Positions 48,275-58,956 are shown, counted from the first letter of the stretch. The stretch: 64,000 nucleotides of DNA from Gilliamella sp. ESL0405 (GCF_019469205.1 NZ_CP048265.1:744001-808000); one strand, 5' to 3'. Notes: generated from the letters alone by a model not told the origin. Made by a program: numbers and translations.

Positions 48275-49858
48275 ATGAAAATTAAAACAGTTGTGCTTTT
48301 GATCGCTTGCTTCTCCGGAAGTGCTTTTGCAGATAATAATGTGACACTAAATAAAGTAACATTATTTTTGAAAGGTGCAGAATTGGAAGGAGAGTCTAGA
48401 GTCTCATTAAAAAAAGGTGAAAATCAATTAGTTTTAACCAATATTGCAAATGGCACAAGAGCTAACTCCATTAATGTAGGATTTGACGATAATGACGTAA
48501 AAGTTTTATCAACGTCATTAAACGAAAATTATATTGATAATAAACAAAACGACGATGCAAAGCCATTACTTGAAAAGTTAAAACAGTTACAAGAAAAATA
48601 CGATAACACTGAAATTCAACTGCAAGCAACAACCGAACAAGTCACTCTTTTACGTGGAAATCATTTGGAATTGCTATCAAAAGGGGCAAATAGTAATGTA
48701 ACTGAATTAAAAAATATGTTGGAGTTTATTAAAACTAATTTAATTACTGCTTTAAGTGAAGAATACAAATTACAGAAAGAAATCGACCAATTGAAAGAGC
48801 AAATTCTAAAATGCCAAGAGGAGATTACGAATTTAGAAGAATCAACCAAAAACTCAACTAATGCAATTAATGTGACGGTTTATTCGAATAAAGATATCAC
48901 TTTACCAATTAGATTATCTTATGTCACCAATGTTGCTGGTTGGAGTCCTGCATATGACGTACGAGTTGATGATATAAATTCACCAATGTATTTAACATAT
49001 AAAGCTGATATTTATCAAAATAGTGGCCTGGATTGGAAAGATGTTGATTTTATTTTATCCACATCTAATCCAAGTAAAGGGATAACTGCTCCTTTTTTCC
49101 TTCCATGGTATATTGAAACGGTGAGCAGTAAAGGGTATAAAAAACTGGCAGCTGACGTCGTCTTGGACGACAGCAATCGTTACAGGAGTTATTCGAATCA
49201 AGTTAATTCAAATGTAAATAATGTTACGGTTAATACTTTAGGTATTAATACCATTTTTAAGGTTAATTTACCCAATACTATAAAATCCAATTCTAAAAAT
49301 AATATGCTAACTTTGCAAACTAAAGAAGTTGAAGCAAAATATCAATATGTTGCATTACCAAAATTGGATAATGGTGTTTATTTGCAAGCAAAAGTCGCAG
49401 ATTGGGAAAAACTTAATCTCCTACCAGGTAAATTAACAGTATTTTTTGCGGGTAATTATATTGGTGAGAGTTCTATTAATACTGAGGATTTGCCAGATAC
49501 ACTTGATATTGCTCTGGGACATGATAAAAATATTTATGTTTCACGTAATCGCAATGTGAATGAAACATCTAAACCTTCATTTTTTGGTAACGATATTACA
49601 CAAAAATATGCTTATACTATAGATGTAAAAAATGCTAAATCATTACCGATAGATATTATGGTTTATGACCAACTACCGGTAATTAGAGATAAAATTATAT
49701 CACTTAATGATACCAAATATGATGGCGCTGAATATGACCAAACAACAGGCAAACTCTCGTGGCAATTGAAGTTAAACCCAAGTGAAAGTAAAACTCTAAA
49801 TTTAAGTTTCAAACTGACTTATCCTAAAGATCGAGTTGACGATATAATAGGGTTATAA
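48275..49858 (+). CDS. Exported DUF4140/DUF4139 (MuiA-like) protein
   Basis: A 527-aa protein from the ATG at 48275, which follows AAGGAAAGGA and gives a signal peptide (ending SAFADN). An N-terminal DUF4140-type domain (about 20-110), a coiled coil (about 90-205), and a DUF4139 beta-domain (about 210-525; YVTNVAGWSPAYDVR, YKADIYQNSGLDWKDVD) are seen. The group is annotated as mucoidy-inhibitor MuiA-like, of unknown mechanism. It stands between nadR and recD with its own promoter region of about 210 bp upstream. Confidence 0.85.
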   Translation: MKIKTVVLLIACFSGSAFADNNVTLNKVTLFLKGAELEGESRVSLKKGENQLVLTNIANGTRANSINVGFDDNDVKVLSTSLNENYIDNKQNDDAKPLLEKLKQLQEKYDNTEIQLQATTEQVTLLRGNHLELLSKGANSNVTELKNMLEFIKTNLITALSEEYKLQKEIDQLKEQILKCQEEITNLEESTKNSTNAINVTVYSNKDITLPIRLSYVTNVAGWSPAYDVRVDDINSPMYLTYKADIYQNSGLDWKDVDFILSTSNPSKGITAPFFLPWYIETVSSKGYKKLAADVVLDDSNRYRSYSNQVNSNVNNVTVNTLGINTIFKVNLPNTIKSNSKNNMLTLQTKEVEAKYQYVALPKLDNGVYLQAKVADWEKLNLLPGKLTVFFAGNYIGESSINTEDLPDTLDIALGHDKNIYVSRNRNVNETSKPSFFGNDITQKYAYTIDVKNAKSLPIDIMVYDQLPVIRDKIISLNDTKYDGAEYDQTTGKLSWQLKLNPSESKTLNLSFKLTYPKDRVDDIIGL

Positions 49859-49881
49859 TTTCATTAAAACAGAAACAAAGT

Positions 49882-51735
49882 ATGCTAAATCAGTGGTTAA
49901 ACCAATTTAAACAAGACAGCCAAATCAGTTTGCTTGATATTCATTTGGTTGTGTTTTTAACTAACAAAGCTAAGTTGCATGATGAGTTAATCCTCAAACG
50001 TTTTAGCTTTTTGGTGCTATCACTGAGTAAAGAGGTAAGGTCAGGGCATGTCTGCCTTGATCTTACCAACTTGAACCAACAAACTATAGCGCCAGATGTC
50101 TGGCTGGATTTAGCTTCACCTACAACAAAGGATTGGCTAGATGCATTAGATCATGCTCAACATACACAAGTTGTGAGTGATGGCTCTAAACTTTCCCCCC
50201 TTATTCTTATCGATAATAAACTTTATTTTCAACGAATGTGGCACGATGAAAAGCAAGTAGCACAGTATTTTAATTGTAATGAGTTGACTGAAAATTCAGG
50301 GAACAATGTTGATTTAAAGTTAATATTAGACCAACTTTTTACCGACCGCCAAACTTTTATTGATTGGCAAAAAGTTGCCGTTGCGGTGGCATTGACTCGT
50401 AAAGTTGCTATTATATCCGGCGGGCCGGGAACCGGTAAAACCACCACGGTAGCAAAAATTTTAGCCGGAATCGTCTTAACTCAACCGAGTGCAAGAATTG
50501 TGACCGCTGCACCGACGGGTAAAGCTGCTTCAAGACTGACAGAATCACTTAGTCGTGCTATTTCGCAACTCTCCTTTGATCATTTAAACATTAAAGCTGA
50601 AGCAGTGACGCTACATCGATTACTTGGTGCGAAGGCAGATAATCGTGAATTTAGTTATAATAAAAATAATCCCTTGAATATTGATGTGTTAGTGGTAGAT
50701 GAAGCATCAATGGTTGATTTAAATATGATGGCAAGAATTATCGATGCTTTGCCTAAAAACGCACGCTTGATATTATTAGGTGATAAAGATCAGCTCTCCT
50801 CAGTTGAAGCCGGCGCAGTATTTGGTGACTTATGTGAATTTATCTCAACCGGGTATAGCCCCGCTCGTGCAGAACAATTAAGCCAACTAACGGGTTTTGC
50901 TATTCCATCGAGCCAACAAGTGGCCATAATAACCGATAGTATTTGTTTATTACAAAAGAGCTATCGATTCAATGAATCATCCGGAATAGGATTACTGGCT
51001 AATGCGGTTAAAGAAGGGCAAGTAGCCGCTGCTAAAAAGCTTTTAGCTGATAGATTATTTCATGATATTCATTACCACCTTTTGACTTCCCAGCACACAT
51101 ATGAAGCAGTATTGCATGATTGTGTTGACCATTATAAAAGTTATTTAACTGCTATCAATCCTAGAGGCAATAATGATATTGCTGACATTTTAGAAAAATT
51201 TGCTCAGTACCGGTTACTTTGCGCGGTACGTGAAGGCATGTTTGGTGTTGAAGGATTAAACAAACAAATCGAATCACTGTTAGCCAAAAAAAGATTAATT
51301 CATTTGAAAAACAAAGAAGCTTGGTATGTTGGCCGCCCAATTATGATCTTGCGTAATAGCTCATCGTTAGGCTTATATAATGGCGATATTGGCATTACGT
51401 TAATGGCAGAACATGATAATACTAAACTGCGAGTCTATTTTCCTTTTGCTGACGGATCGATTAAGGGATTTTCGCCTTTTCGACTACCGGAACATGAAAC
51501 AGCTTATGCGATGACGATTCATAAATCTCAAGGTTCAGAGTTTGATAAGGTCAATATTATTTTACCTACCGATTATTCACCACTGCTCAATCGTTCATTG
51601 CTTTATACAGCAATTACACGTGCTAAAAAATCTGTATCCATTTACGCTAATGAACAGATCTTATCACAAGCAATCAAAACACAAACCGTTAGACATAGCG
51701 GATTAGTTAATTTATTAGAAAATAAACAATCGTAA
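49882..51735 (+). CDS. recD: RecD, exodeoxyribonuclease V alpha subunit
   Basis: A 617-aa 5'-3' helicase of superfamily 1B. Walker A is SGGPGTGKTTT near residues 179-189; Walker B VVDEASMVDL near 273; motif III GDKDQLSSVEAGAVFGDL near 304; and the C-terminal AMTIHKSQGSEFDKV and LLYTAITRAKKSV (motifs V and VI). RecD works in the RecBCD complex of double-strand-break repair. recB and recC, usually next to recD in enterobacteria, are not here, so the cluster is split. Confidence 0.94.
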   Translation: MLNQWLNQFKQDSQISLLDIHLVVFLTNKAKLHDELILKRFSFLVLSLSKEVRSGHVCLDLTNLNQQTIAPDVWLDLASPTTKDWLDALDHAQHTQVVSDGSKLSPLILIDNKLYFQRMWHDEKQVAQYFNCNELTENSGNNVDLKLILDQLFTDRQTFIDWQKVAVAVALTRKVAIISGGPGTGKTTTVAKILAGIVLTQPSARIVTAAPTGKAASRLTESLSRAISQLSFDHLNIKAEAVTLHRLLGAKADNREFSYNKNNPLNIDVLVVDEASMVDLNMMARIIDALPKNARLILLGDKDQLSSVEAGAVFGDLCEFISTGYSPARAEQLSQLTGFAIPSSQQVAIITDSICLLQKSYRFNESSGIGLLANAVKEGQVAAAKKLLADRLFHDIHYHLLTSQHTYEAVLHDCVDHYKSYLTAINPRGNNDIADILEKFAQYRLLCAVREGMFGVEGLNKQIESLLAKKRLIHLKNKEAWYVGRPIMILRNSSSLGLYNGDIGITLMAEHDNTKLRVYFPFADGSIKGFSPFRLPEHETAYAMTIHKSQGSEFDKVNIILPTDYSPLLNRSLLYTAITRAKKSVSIYANEQILSQAIKTQTVRHSGLVNLLENKQS

Positions 51736-51802
51736 TATTACGTTTTGAGGCTTGTAGCACAATCCCAACGGCGAACTAAAAACTACAAATATTGCGAGAT
51801 AT

Positions 51803-51827
51803 AAAAAAACAGGGCAATTTGCCCTGT
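51803..51827 (-). terminator. Rho-independent terminator of the glt operon
   Basis: ACAGGGCAA-TTT-GCCCTGT hairpin at 51809-51827; on the - strand it is followed by a run of T (A run 51803-51809 on +). It lies 9 bp after the gltL stop. Confidence 0.85.
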
Positions 51828-51835
51828 GTAATTGA

Positions 51836-52561
51836 TTAGTGAATAATCTTGGCTAAAAAGTCTTTAGCACGATCAGATTGAGGATTGGTAAAGAATTGCT
51901 CTTTAGAGGTATCTTCAATAATTTCACCGGCATCCATAAAAATGACACGATGCGCAACTTTTCGAGCAAAGCCCATTTCGTGGGTTACAACCATCATTGT
52001 CATGCCTTCATACGCAAGCTCAACCATAACATCAAGTACTTCGTTAACCATTTCTGGATCGAGCGCTGATGTTGGTTCATCAAATAACATAACGATTGGA
52101 TCCATGCAAAGTGCGCGAGCAATAGCAACACGTTGTTGCTGACCACCCGATAGCTGTGCAGGGTATTTATCAGCGTGGGCAAGTAAGCCGACTCGTTCAA
52201 GAAGGTTTAGGGCTTTCTCACGAGCTTCATCCTCAGCTCTACCTAATACTTTGATTTGAGCAAGCGTAAGATTTTTTAAAATTGTTAAATGTGGAAACAG
52301 TTCAAAATGTTGGAATACCATACCCACTTTAGAACGTAATTTAGCTAAATTAGTGGATTTGCTCGTTACTTCTGTTCCATCAATAATGATTTTACCTTGT
52401 TGAACTGGCTCTAAACCATTTACCGTTTTTATTAGTGTGGATTTTCCAGAACCTGAAGGCCCACAAACAACAACAACTTCGCCTTTACCGACTTTGGTAC
52501 TACAGTTTTTTAAAACTTGAAATTGTCCATACCATTTTGATACATTTTCTAAGGAGATCAT
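51836..52561 (-). CDS. gltL: GltL, glutamate/aspartate ABC transporter ATPase
   Basis: A 241-aa ABC ATPase with Walker [10 protein letters not shown] (about 34-42), Q-loop, signature LSGGQQQR (about 135) and Walker [13 protein letters not shown]. It belongs to the polar amino-acid group. Its start overlaps the gltK stop by 4 bp. With GltI, GltJ and GltK it forms the high-affinity glutamate/aspartate importer. A terminator follows. Confidence 0.94.
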   Translation of the reverse strand: MISLENVSKWYGQFQVLKNCSTKVGKGEVVVVCGPSGSGKSTLIKTVNGLEPVQQGKIIIDGTEVTSKSTNLAKLRSKVGMVFQHFELFPHLTILKNLTLAQIKVLGRAEDEAREKALNLLERVGLLAHADKYPAQLSGGQQQRVAIARALCMDPIVMLFDEPTSALDPEMVNEVLDVMVELAYEGMTMMVVTHEMGFARKVAHRVIFMDAGEIIEDTSKEQFFTNPQSDRAKDFLAKIIH

Positions 52562-53259
52562 CGACTTATCCCTTTCTTGAAATAATTAACTAAACGTGAA
52601 GCAGTAAAACAAATTATAAAGTAACTTGCCGCTGCAAATATAATCATTGAATATTTAACTGTACCGCCTTGTACATTACCGATTTGTGTCACACTGGCAC
52701 CAAATAAGTCTATTAAACTCATGACATAAACAAGCGAAGTATCCTGGAACAAGATAATACCTTGAGTTAATAATAGTGGTACCATCGATCTAAATGCTTG
52801 CGGCAGAATAATTAAACGCATAGCCTGACCTTTTGTCATACCGAGTGCATAGGCGGCGTGATATTGGCCTTTAGTAACTGCATTGATACCAGCACGAATG
52901 ATCTCTGAATAATATGCCGCTTCGAAAAGGGCAAAAGCGATCATCGCTGAGACAATCCGTACATCTGCATAAGGCGGCAGATTAAAGACGAATTTTATTA
53001 CTTGTGGTAACGCTAAATAGAACCATAACAATACTAATAATAATGGAATGGAACGAAATAAATTAACATAACATTTTGCAAAAATATTAAGAAATTTATT
53101 ATTTGATAGGCGCATTAATGCTAAGACTGTTCCCCAAATAATGCCGAAAATAACAGCAATCAAGGTAATTTTAGTCGTTAACCATAATCCGCTTAATAAT
53201 AGATGATAATTATCGCTTACCAGTGAAGGTATATTGGCAATCCAAGTATATAACTGCAT
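52558..53259 (-). CDS. gltK: GltK, glutamate/aspartate ABC transporter permease
   Basis: A 233-aa inner-membrane permease of the HisM/GltK type. About five transmembrane segments and the EAA loop ([23 protein letters not shown], near 125-150) that docks on the ATPase are present. It lies 1 bp after gltJ and overlaps gltL by 4 bp, so translation is coupled. The two permeases form the heterodimeric channel. Confidence 0.94.
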   Translation of the reverse strand: MQLYTWIANIPSLVSDNYHLLLSGLWLTTKITLIAVIFGIIWGTVLALMRLSNNKFLNIFAKCYVNLFRSIPLLLVLLWFYLALPQVIKFVFNLPPYADVRIVSAMIAFALFEAAYYSEIIRAGINAVTKGQYHAAYALGMTKGQAMRLIILPQAFRSMVPLLLTQGIILFQDTSLVYVMSLIDLFGASVTQIGNVQGGTVKYSMIIFAAASYFIICFTASRLVNYFKKGISR

Positions 53260-53260
53260 A

Positions 53261-53995
53261 TTATCCTCCGTGACTCATGTTTGGCAAACGAGTATGTTTC
53301 TCAACAATTCGCATAATGGTAAGTACAGCATAGTTAATAAGCATAAAGGCAATTGTTACACCACACAATATTTCAACAATACTATTGGTCGATTCATTGA
53401 TGCGATCAATTTGCCCAATCAAGTCAATTAACCCAATGGTTGATGCAACAGAGGAATTTTTAATAATATTGGTCATTTCCGAAGTTAATGGTGGAATAAT
53501 ACGCCTGTAAGCATTTGGTAATAATACGTACTGATAAGCTTGTCGGTTTGTTAAGCCAAGCGCAATTGCGGCATATCTTTGTCCTTTTGGCAAAGTTTGA
53601 ATACCGGTTCTGACCTGTTCAGCAATACGAGCAGAGGTAAATAAACCTAAAGCAATTGATGCTGTAATAAATGAACTGATATTTGGTGATAATCCCGAAA
53701 TAAACCAAGTTTTTAAACTCCCGGTCAATAATTCAGGTAGTATCATGTACCATAAAAACATTTGAACAAGTAAGGGAATATTACGAAACAGCTGAATGTA
53801 GCCAGCGGCAAATTTATTTAAAAATTTGTTGTCCAATGTTCTGCATATACCGACAAAAGACCCTAACACAAATGCAATAATCCATGCGGTAACGGCTAAT
53901 GAAACTGTGACAAAAATACCGTCCAACAACCAGTTTAGGTAAATTCCGTCACCATAAGGGGTGGGTTCAAAAAATAGTATCCAATTAAAACTCAT
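53261..53995 (-). CDS. gltJ: GltJ, glutamate/aspartate ABC transporter permease
   Basis: A 244-aa permease. It has the long N-terminal segment of GltJ (GDGIYLNWLLDGIFVT), FRNIPLLVQMFLWY (about 92), and the EAA loop (EQVRTGIQTLPKGQRYAAIALGL). Paralogous to GltK next to it. It follows gltI after 83 bp, as in enterobacteria, where gltIJKL adjoin lnt; the same adjacency is kept here. Confidence 0.94.
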   Translation of the reverse strand: MSFNWILFFEPTPYGDGIYLNWLLDGIFVTVSLAVTAWIIAFVLGSFVGICRTLDNKFLNKFAAGYIQLFRNIPLLVQMFLWYMILPELLTGSLKTWFISGLSPNISSFITASIALGLFTSARIAEQVRTGIQTLPKGQRYAAIALGLTNRQAYQYVLLPNAYRRIIPPLTSEMTNIIKNSSVASTIGLIDLIGQIDRINESTNSIVEILCGVTIAFMLINYAVLTIMRIVEKHTRLPNMSHGG

Positions 53996-54078
53996 AATAT
54001 ATTTAATTCACTAAATTAGATTATGTACTAAATGCCAATTACATTTAGTACACAGGATTAGAAAGAATAAGAAAAGTA

Positions 54079-54993
54079 TTAATCTAATGCTTTATCGTTA
54101 GGATTTGCAAAAAGCTCAACCATTTTAGGTGAAATTTCCAGATCCATATTTGCGCCTTTTGGCGGTACTGGTTGAGTAAACCATTTGTTATATGATTCCA
54201 GTGCTTTTCCTGATTTTTGAGCATCAGCAATGGTTTTATCCATTAATTGTTTAAATTGAGTATCGCCTTTTCTTAACATACAGCCATAAGATTCATAAGA
54301 TAACGGTTCGCCAACAATTTTCCATTCTGTTGGGTTAATTGCGCGAGAACGTTCACCAGCAAGCAAAGCATCATCCATTAAAAATGCTACTGCACGACCA
54401 GTTTCAAGAGCATTAAATGCATCACCATGATCTTTTGGCGTAATAATACGAATGCCTAAGTCTTCTTTACTATTGATTTGATTTAAACGAATTTCAGAAG
54501 TTGTACCTGCTGTGGTAACGACATTTTTACCTTTAAGATCTTCAATACTTTTAATGTCGCTATCAGCTTTCACTAAAAAACGTGTACCAACAATAAAGAT
54601 GCTGTTTGAAAAATCAACCGTTTTTTGGCGTTCAAGATTGTTAGTGGTCGAACCGCATTCAAAATCATAAGTGTAGTTATTAAGTAGTTGAATACGAGTC
54701 TTAGAAGTAACAGGTAAATATTTTACTTTTAGATCTGGTAAATTTAACTCTTTTTTAACTGCTTCTACAATCAGATTCGAATAATCTTGTGAATAGCCAA
54801 TGACTTCTTGTTTTTCACCATAGTAGGAAAATGGAATAGAAGATTCACGATGACCAACAACAATCACACCACTATCTTTAATTTTGGCTAAAGTACCAGT
54901 TAGTTCTTCTGCAACCGCTGATCCGCTAATTAGACCTAACATTGCAAATGATAATACTAATTTGGTTAATTTTGTCTTCTTGTTCATACTCAT
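54079..54993 (-). CDS. gltI: GltI, periplasmic glutamate/aspartate-binding protein
   Basis: A 304-aa solute-binding protein of family 3 with a signal peptide (about 1-28, ending SAVAEE). Typical stretches: TLAKIKDSGVIVVGHRESSIPFSYY, ECGSTTNNLERQKTVDFSN, and the C-terminal NKWFTQPVPPKG found in GltI. It captures glutamate and aspartate in the periplasm for GltJK. It is the first gene of the glt operon, with about 215 bp upstream to lnt that should hold the promoter. Confidence 0.94.
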   Translation of the reverse strand: MSMNKKTKLTKLVLSFAMLGLISGSAVAEELTGTLAKIKDSGVIVVGHRESSIPFSYYGEKQEVIGYSQDYSNLIVEAVKKELNLPDLKVKYLPVTSKTRIQLLNNYTYDFECGSTTNNLERQKTVDFSNSIFIVGTRFLVKADSDIKSIEDLKGKNVVTTAGTTSEIRLNQINSKEDLGIRIITPKDHGDAFNALETGRAVAFLMDDALLAGERSRAINPTEWKIVGEPLSYESYGCMLRKGDTQFKQLMDKTIADAQKSGKALESYNKWFTQPVPPKGANMDLEISPKMVELFANPNDKALD

Positions 54994-55208
54994 CTCCTAC
55001 TGTTTAATTTGTATCATATTAAATTTATTTAATATTTTTACAAAGGGCGTATATTATAACTTATTTTTTAGCATAAAAGTACTTTTTACTATTTATTTGT
55101 AGATAATTGGAGCTAGATACAACGTCAGATTCTGGCATTTTAACAATAGATTTTTACCCAATTTCTTTAGAAACCAATTACATATAAGCAATAATTGTGC
55201 CAGTCTTA

Positions 55209-56753
55209 CTAATTATGACGTTTTTTTATAAAAAGTGAGATAAGCATTAAAGATATGATTAAAAAATAGAGTTTATTTCCCCATTTGGCATAAGGAGTTA
55301 GACCAGTGGTGGGTGAAATCGTGTCGATTAATACATCAGTTTTAAATTGAGGTAATTGTTTAATGATATTACCTTTATGGTCTATTATCGCTGTAATACC
55401 ATTATTGGTACTGCGAATTAGCGGTCTACCAAACTCTAATGCTCTAGCTTGCGCCATTTGCAAATGCTGCTTAGGCCCAATGCTGTCACCAAACCACGCA
55501 TCGTTGGAAACGGTTAATAAAAAATCAGTATCAGGCGTGAAATTCTGCCACATTAAATCAGATAAGATGATTTCATAACAGATAGCAGTGGTAAATTTAA
55601 ATCCTTTCATGGTCAGTGGCGGTTGGTTTACTCCCCCCGGTTGCATCGAGGACATAGGAATATCGAGCATATTGGTCAAAGGTTGAAGTACGGATTCTAA
55701 AGGCGTGAATTCACCAAATGGTACTAAATGGTGTTTTTGATAGCGATTAGTAGTTGGATATTGATAAGGTTTTGGTTCTCCTAACACGATCAAGCTATTA
55801 TAAACTTCGCTAGTTGGACTGTTTCCAAAGTGACTAAAGCGGTAATCAATAATCCCTACAGCGACCTCTGAATCATTCGCTCTGGCTTGATTATCAATAT
55901 ATTGCAAATAGGGTTGCTGGTTGAGTTCATAATCGGTGATACTGGCTTCAGACCAAATAATAATTTTGTTTTTATCTAAGTTGTCTTCGGTCAGCTTAGC
56001 GTAGGTTAGTAATGTATTATTCAGTTGCTCAGATGACCAACGTATTGACTGAGCAATGTTTGCTTGCACTAAAACAAAATTGGCTGAACGCTGATTATCA
56101 ATAGTTGTCCATTGAATATTTTTGAGTGAAGTTGGTGCAATTAAGATCACTAACAGTGCAATAATTGCACCAAATGCGTGCCATTTTTGGACTGTTTTAA
56201 TCAGCTTATGTAAGCTAAAAACTAATAATCCACATAAAATGGTGAAAATAAGATTAAGCCCGTCAATCCCCACAATTGGAAAATAGTTCCGTAATGGGCT
56301 ATCAAGTTGGCTGTAACCGAATTGTAGCCAAGCAAAACCAGTAAGAATATAACCACGTAAAAATTCGGTTATTTGCCAAACAATTGGCATTATCAGTACC
56401 AGTTGTTTAAACGTAAATGGTTTAGCCACTCTATCAGCTGAGCGAATAAGGAAAGCAAACAGCATTGGAAAGAGTGATAAATATAAAACTAAAAAACCTA
56501 AAATAATAACGGCAATAAAGGAGGGGAGTTCGCCATACTGTTTAATACTGAAATATATCCAGTGAATGCCAGCTGAGAAATATCCAATACCCCAGCAAAG
56601 TCCTAGAACTAAAGCTTGTTTTTTGGATTTGTTTGCTATTAACCATAGCAGTCCGGCAAATGACACAAACGCCAAAGGCCAGATGTGAAAAGGCGCATAG
56701 CTAAAAACAGCAATGGCACCGAATACTAGACTGTATAAAATCTGTTTAAGCAT
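55209..56753 (-). CDS. lnt: Lnt, apolipoprotein N-acyltransferase
   Basis: A 514-aa inner-membrane enzyme that adds the third acyl chain to lipoproteins. An N-terminal block of six to seven transmembrane segments is followed by a periplasmic nitrilase domain (about 225-480). The triad is visible as Glu in IIWSEASI, Lys in the conserved loop before PFGEFTPLE region, and Cys in TAICYEII. One more transmembrane segment ends the protein. The start overlaps corC by 8 bp. The T6SS lipoprotein TssJ is one of many substrates in such a cell. Confidence 0.94.
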   Translation of the reverse strand: MLKQILYSLVFGAIAVFSYAPFHIWPLAFVSFAGLLWLIANKSKKQALVLGLCWGIGYFSAGIHWIYFSIKQYGELPSFIAVIILGFLVLYLSLFPMLFAFLIRSADRVAKPFTFKQLVLIMPIVWQITEFLRGYILTGFAWLQFGYSQLDSPLRNYFPIVGIDGLNLIFTILCGLLVFSLHKLIKTVQKWHAFGAIIALLVILIAPTSLKNIQWTTIDNQRSANFVLVQANIAQSIRWSSEQLNNTLLTYAKLTEDNLDKNKIIIWSEASITDYELNQQPYLQYIDNQARANDSEVAVGIIDYRFSHFGNSPTSEVYNSLIVLGEPKPYQYPTTNRYQKHHLVPFGEFTPLESVLQPLTNMLDIPMSSMQPGGVNQPPLTMKGFKFTTAICYEIILSDLMWQNFTPDTDFLLTVSNDAWFGDSIGPKQHLQMAQARALEFGRPLIRSTNNGITAIIDHKGNIIKQLPQFKTDVLIDTISPTTGLTPYAKWGNKLYFLIISLMLISLFIKKRHN

Positions 56754-57618
56754 GCTCCGGCATCTCTAAATTTGGCACGGTTGCGCCATCAGGTATGGTC
56801 ACATGTAATTGAATTATTCGTCTTCTATCAACAATTGTGACCTTAAATTGATAGCCGTCAATTGTGATACTTTCACCACGTAAAGGTAAACGACCGAAAT
56901 GTTGCATCACCAATCCACCAATTGTATCCATTTCATCATCACTAAATGAAGTGGCGAAAATTTCGTTGAAATCTTCAACTGGTGTAAGTGCGCGCACGGT
57001 GTAAACCGATTGGCTTAAGCGACGGATATCACGATCTTCAATTTCATCGTATTCATCTTCAATATCACCGACAATAAGCTCTAAAATATCTTCGATAGTG
57101 ACAAGTCCCGATACCCCGCCAAATTCGTCAATCGCCATTGCCATATGGTAGCGCTGCATACGAAACTCTTTGAGCATATGATCGACACGCTTACTTTCCG
57201 GCACAACTACAGTTGGTCTTAAGATCTTTTTTAAATCAAAATCATTAACGCCTTGGCGTATATAGATAAGTAAGTCTTTGGCTAATAAAACACCTTCAAT
57301 ATGATCTCTATCTTCACTAATTACCGGATATCGGGAGTGACCATGTTCAGAAATAATATCTAAACATTCATCAAGTGTATAATTATCTTTAATTGTTACA
57401 ATTTGAGAGCGGGGAATCATGATATCGCGAACTCGCTGTTCGGCTATATCCATTACACCTTCAATCATATCAAGGGTGTCAGGATCGATAAGCTCGTTTT
57501 CTTCTGCTTCACGAATCACTTCAATCAGTTCTTCTTTATCTTTTGGTTCTGAATGGAATAACTGACTTAACCATAAAGTAAACCCTTTTTTTGGGCTCCG
57601 GTGATTGTCATCACTCAT
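56746..57618 (-). CDS. corC: CorC/YbeX, CBS-domain protein
   Basis: A 290-aa soluble CBS-pair protein. The first part (IMIPRSQIVTI) starts two CBS domains (about 65-185, with HSRYPVISEDRDHIEGVLLAKDLL), then a CorC_HlyC domain (about 205-285, DTIGGLVMQHFGRLPLRGE). It has been linked to magnesium and cobalt efflux and to ribosome biology; the role is not settled. It overlaps lnt by 8 bp and lies 73 bp after ybeY. The usual ybeZ is not seen in the window. Confidence 0.93.
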   Translation of the reverse strand: MSDDNHRSPKKGFTLWLSQLFHSEPKDKEELIEVIREAEENELIDPDTLDMIEGVMDIAEQRVRDIMIPRSQIVTIKDNYTLDECLDIISEHGHSRYPVISEDRDHIEGVLLAKDLLIYIRQGVNDFDLKKILRPTVVVPESKRVDHMLKEFRMQRYHMAMAIDEFGGVSGLVTIEDILELIVGDIEDEYDEIEDRDIRRLSQSVYTVRALTPVEDFNEIFATSFSDDEMDTIGGLVMQHFGRLPLRGESITIDGYQFKVTIVDRRRIIQLHVTIPDGATVPNLEMPEHA

Positions 57619-57691
57619 TTGCTCTTTTCCTTTCTGTCTTGTTGTTTTAAAGATTCTATTTAGTTGATAGAAATAGTATTAAAAATTTTAT

Positions 57692-58156
57692 TTAGTCAAT
57701 TGGTTGATAAGGATTATCAAATCCTAATTGATTCATAATATCAATTTCGATATTTTCCATTTCTTCAGCTTCTTCGTCAAGGATATGATCATAGCCTAAT
57801 AAATGCAAACAGCCATGAACGATCATATGTGCCCAATGTGAAGATAATGATTTGTGTTGTTCTTTCGCTTCGGCTTCAACCACTTGTTTACAAATAACTA
57901 AATCGCCAAGCAAAGGTATATCAATTTCAATCGGTGACTCGAAAGGGAAAGATAGCACATTAGTTGGTTTGTCTTTATGACGATAAGTATTGTTTAATTG
58001 CTGACTTTCTTGCTCATCAACGATACGAATGGTAATTTCAGCATTTTCCTTAAATTGTGGCAAAATGACTTCCAACCACTGCATAATCTGCTGCTCGGTG
58101 GGTAAATTTTCATTATGCTCGGTGGCAATTTGCAAATCTAAAATAACTGCGCTCAT
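57692..58156 (-). CDS. ybeY: YbeY, rRNA-maturation endoribonuclease
   Basis: A 154-aa UPF0054/YbeY metalloprotein. The zinc motif is visible as [15 protein letters not shown] (about 115-130), and [19 protein letters not shown] (about 53-71) is the conserved middle. It takes part in 16S rRNA 3' maturation and ribosome quality control. It starts 10 bp after rlmH, so rsfS-rlmH-ybeY appear joined here, whereas in E. coli ybeZ precedes ybeY. Confidence 0.95.
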   Translation of the reverse strand: MSAVILDLQIATEHNENLPTEQQIMQWLEVILPQFKENAEITIRIVDEQESQQLNNTYRHKDKPTNVLSFPFESPIEIDIPLLGDLVICKQVVEAEAKEQHKSLSSHWAHMIVHGCLHLLGYDHILDEEAEEMENIEIDIMNQLGFDNPYQPID

Positions 58157-58166
58157 TTTATTGCTC

Positions 58167-58637
58167 TTATTCCCGATGATAAGGATGATTAGTGGTTAAA
58201 CTCCATGCTCGATACAAGCTTTCAGCAACAATCACCCGCACCAAAGGATGTGGTAAAGTAAGTGGTGAGAGTGACCAACTTTGTTCAGCTGCAGCTTTAC
58301 ATGCAGGTGATAGACCTTCAGGGCCACCAATTAATAAACTAACATCTCGACCGTCTGTTTTCCAGCGTTCCAACTGCTCAGCTAGATTGTGGGTGGTATA
58401 AGGTTTACCCGGAATATCCAAAGTCACAATACGGTTACTTTTGCCGCATGCGCTTAACATAAGTTCGCCTTCTTTGTCTAGTATACGGGCAATATCAGCA
58501 TTTTTAGTACGTTTGCCGGCTGGTATTTCAATAAGCTCTAATGGCATATCTTTAGGAAATCGAGAACGATAATCATCAAATGCGGTAATGACCCAACTCG
58601 GCATTTTATTGCCAACAGCAATAAGCTGTATTTTCAC
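58167..58637 (-). CDS. rlmH: RlmH, 23S rRNA pseudouridine-1915 methyltransferase
   Basis: A 156-aa SPOUT methyltransferase. The start is the GTG at 58637, giving [16 protein letters not shown] as in E. coli RlmH; the upstream open frame merely overlaps rsfS. Family marks: [42 protein letters not shown] and the C-terminal TTNHPYHRE, all conserved. It methylates pseudouridine 1915 on 70S ribosomes. It follows rsfS by 4 bp. Confidence 0.95.
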   Translation of the reverse strand: MKIQLIAVGNKMPSWVITAFDDYRSRFPKDMPLELIEIPAGKRTKNADIARILDKEGELMLSACGKSNRIVTLDIPGKPYTTHNLAEQLERWKTDGRDVSLLIGGPEGLSPACKAAAEQSWSLSPLTLPHPLVRVIVAESLYRAWSLTTNHPYHRE

Positions 58638-58641
58638 GCCA

Positions 58642-58956
58642 TTAACTCCAAAGTTTTTCGAGTTCGTAAAGTTGGCGGCTCTGTTCTTGCATGATATGTA
58701 CAATAACTGAATCCATATCAACCACGACCCAATCGGCATCGTTTTGACCTTCACTACCTAATACAAGGTGCCCGTGTTTCTTCGCTTCGTCAAGTAAATG
58801 ACCGGCGATTGATGCTACATGACGATTAGATGTGCCAGTACAAATAATCATATAATCAGTAATACTTGATTTACCACGTACATCAAGAGTTACGATATCT
58901 TGACCTTTTAGATCATCAATTTTATCTATAATAAAATCTTGTAACGATTGTTGCAA
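58642..58956 (-). CDS. rsfS: RsfS, ribosomal silencing factor
   Basis: A 104-aa protein of the Iojap/RsfS family. It has [28 protein letters not shown] (partial quote of the family core), then [23 protein letters not shown]. RsfS binds ribosomal protein L14 and blocks subunit joining in starvation. It is first in the rsfS-rlmH-ybeY run; the 150 bp upstream to cydC should hold the promoter. Confidence 0.95.
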   Translation of the reverse strand: MQQSLQDFIIDKIDDLKGQDIVTLDVRGKSSITDYMIICTGTSNRHVASIAGHLLDEAKKHGHLVLGSEGQNDADWVVVDMDSVIVHIMQEQSRQLYELEKLWS

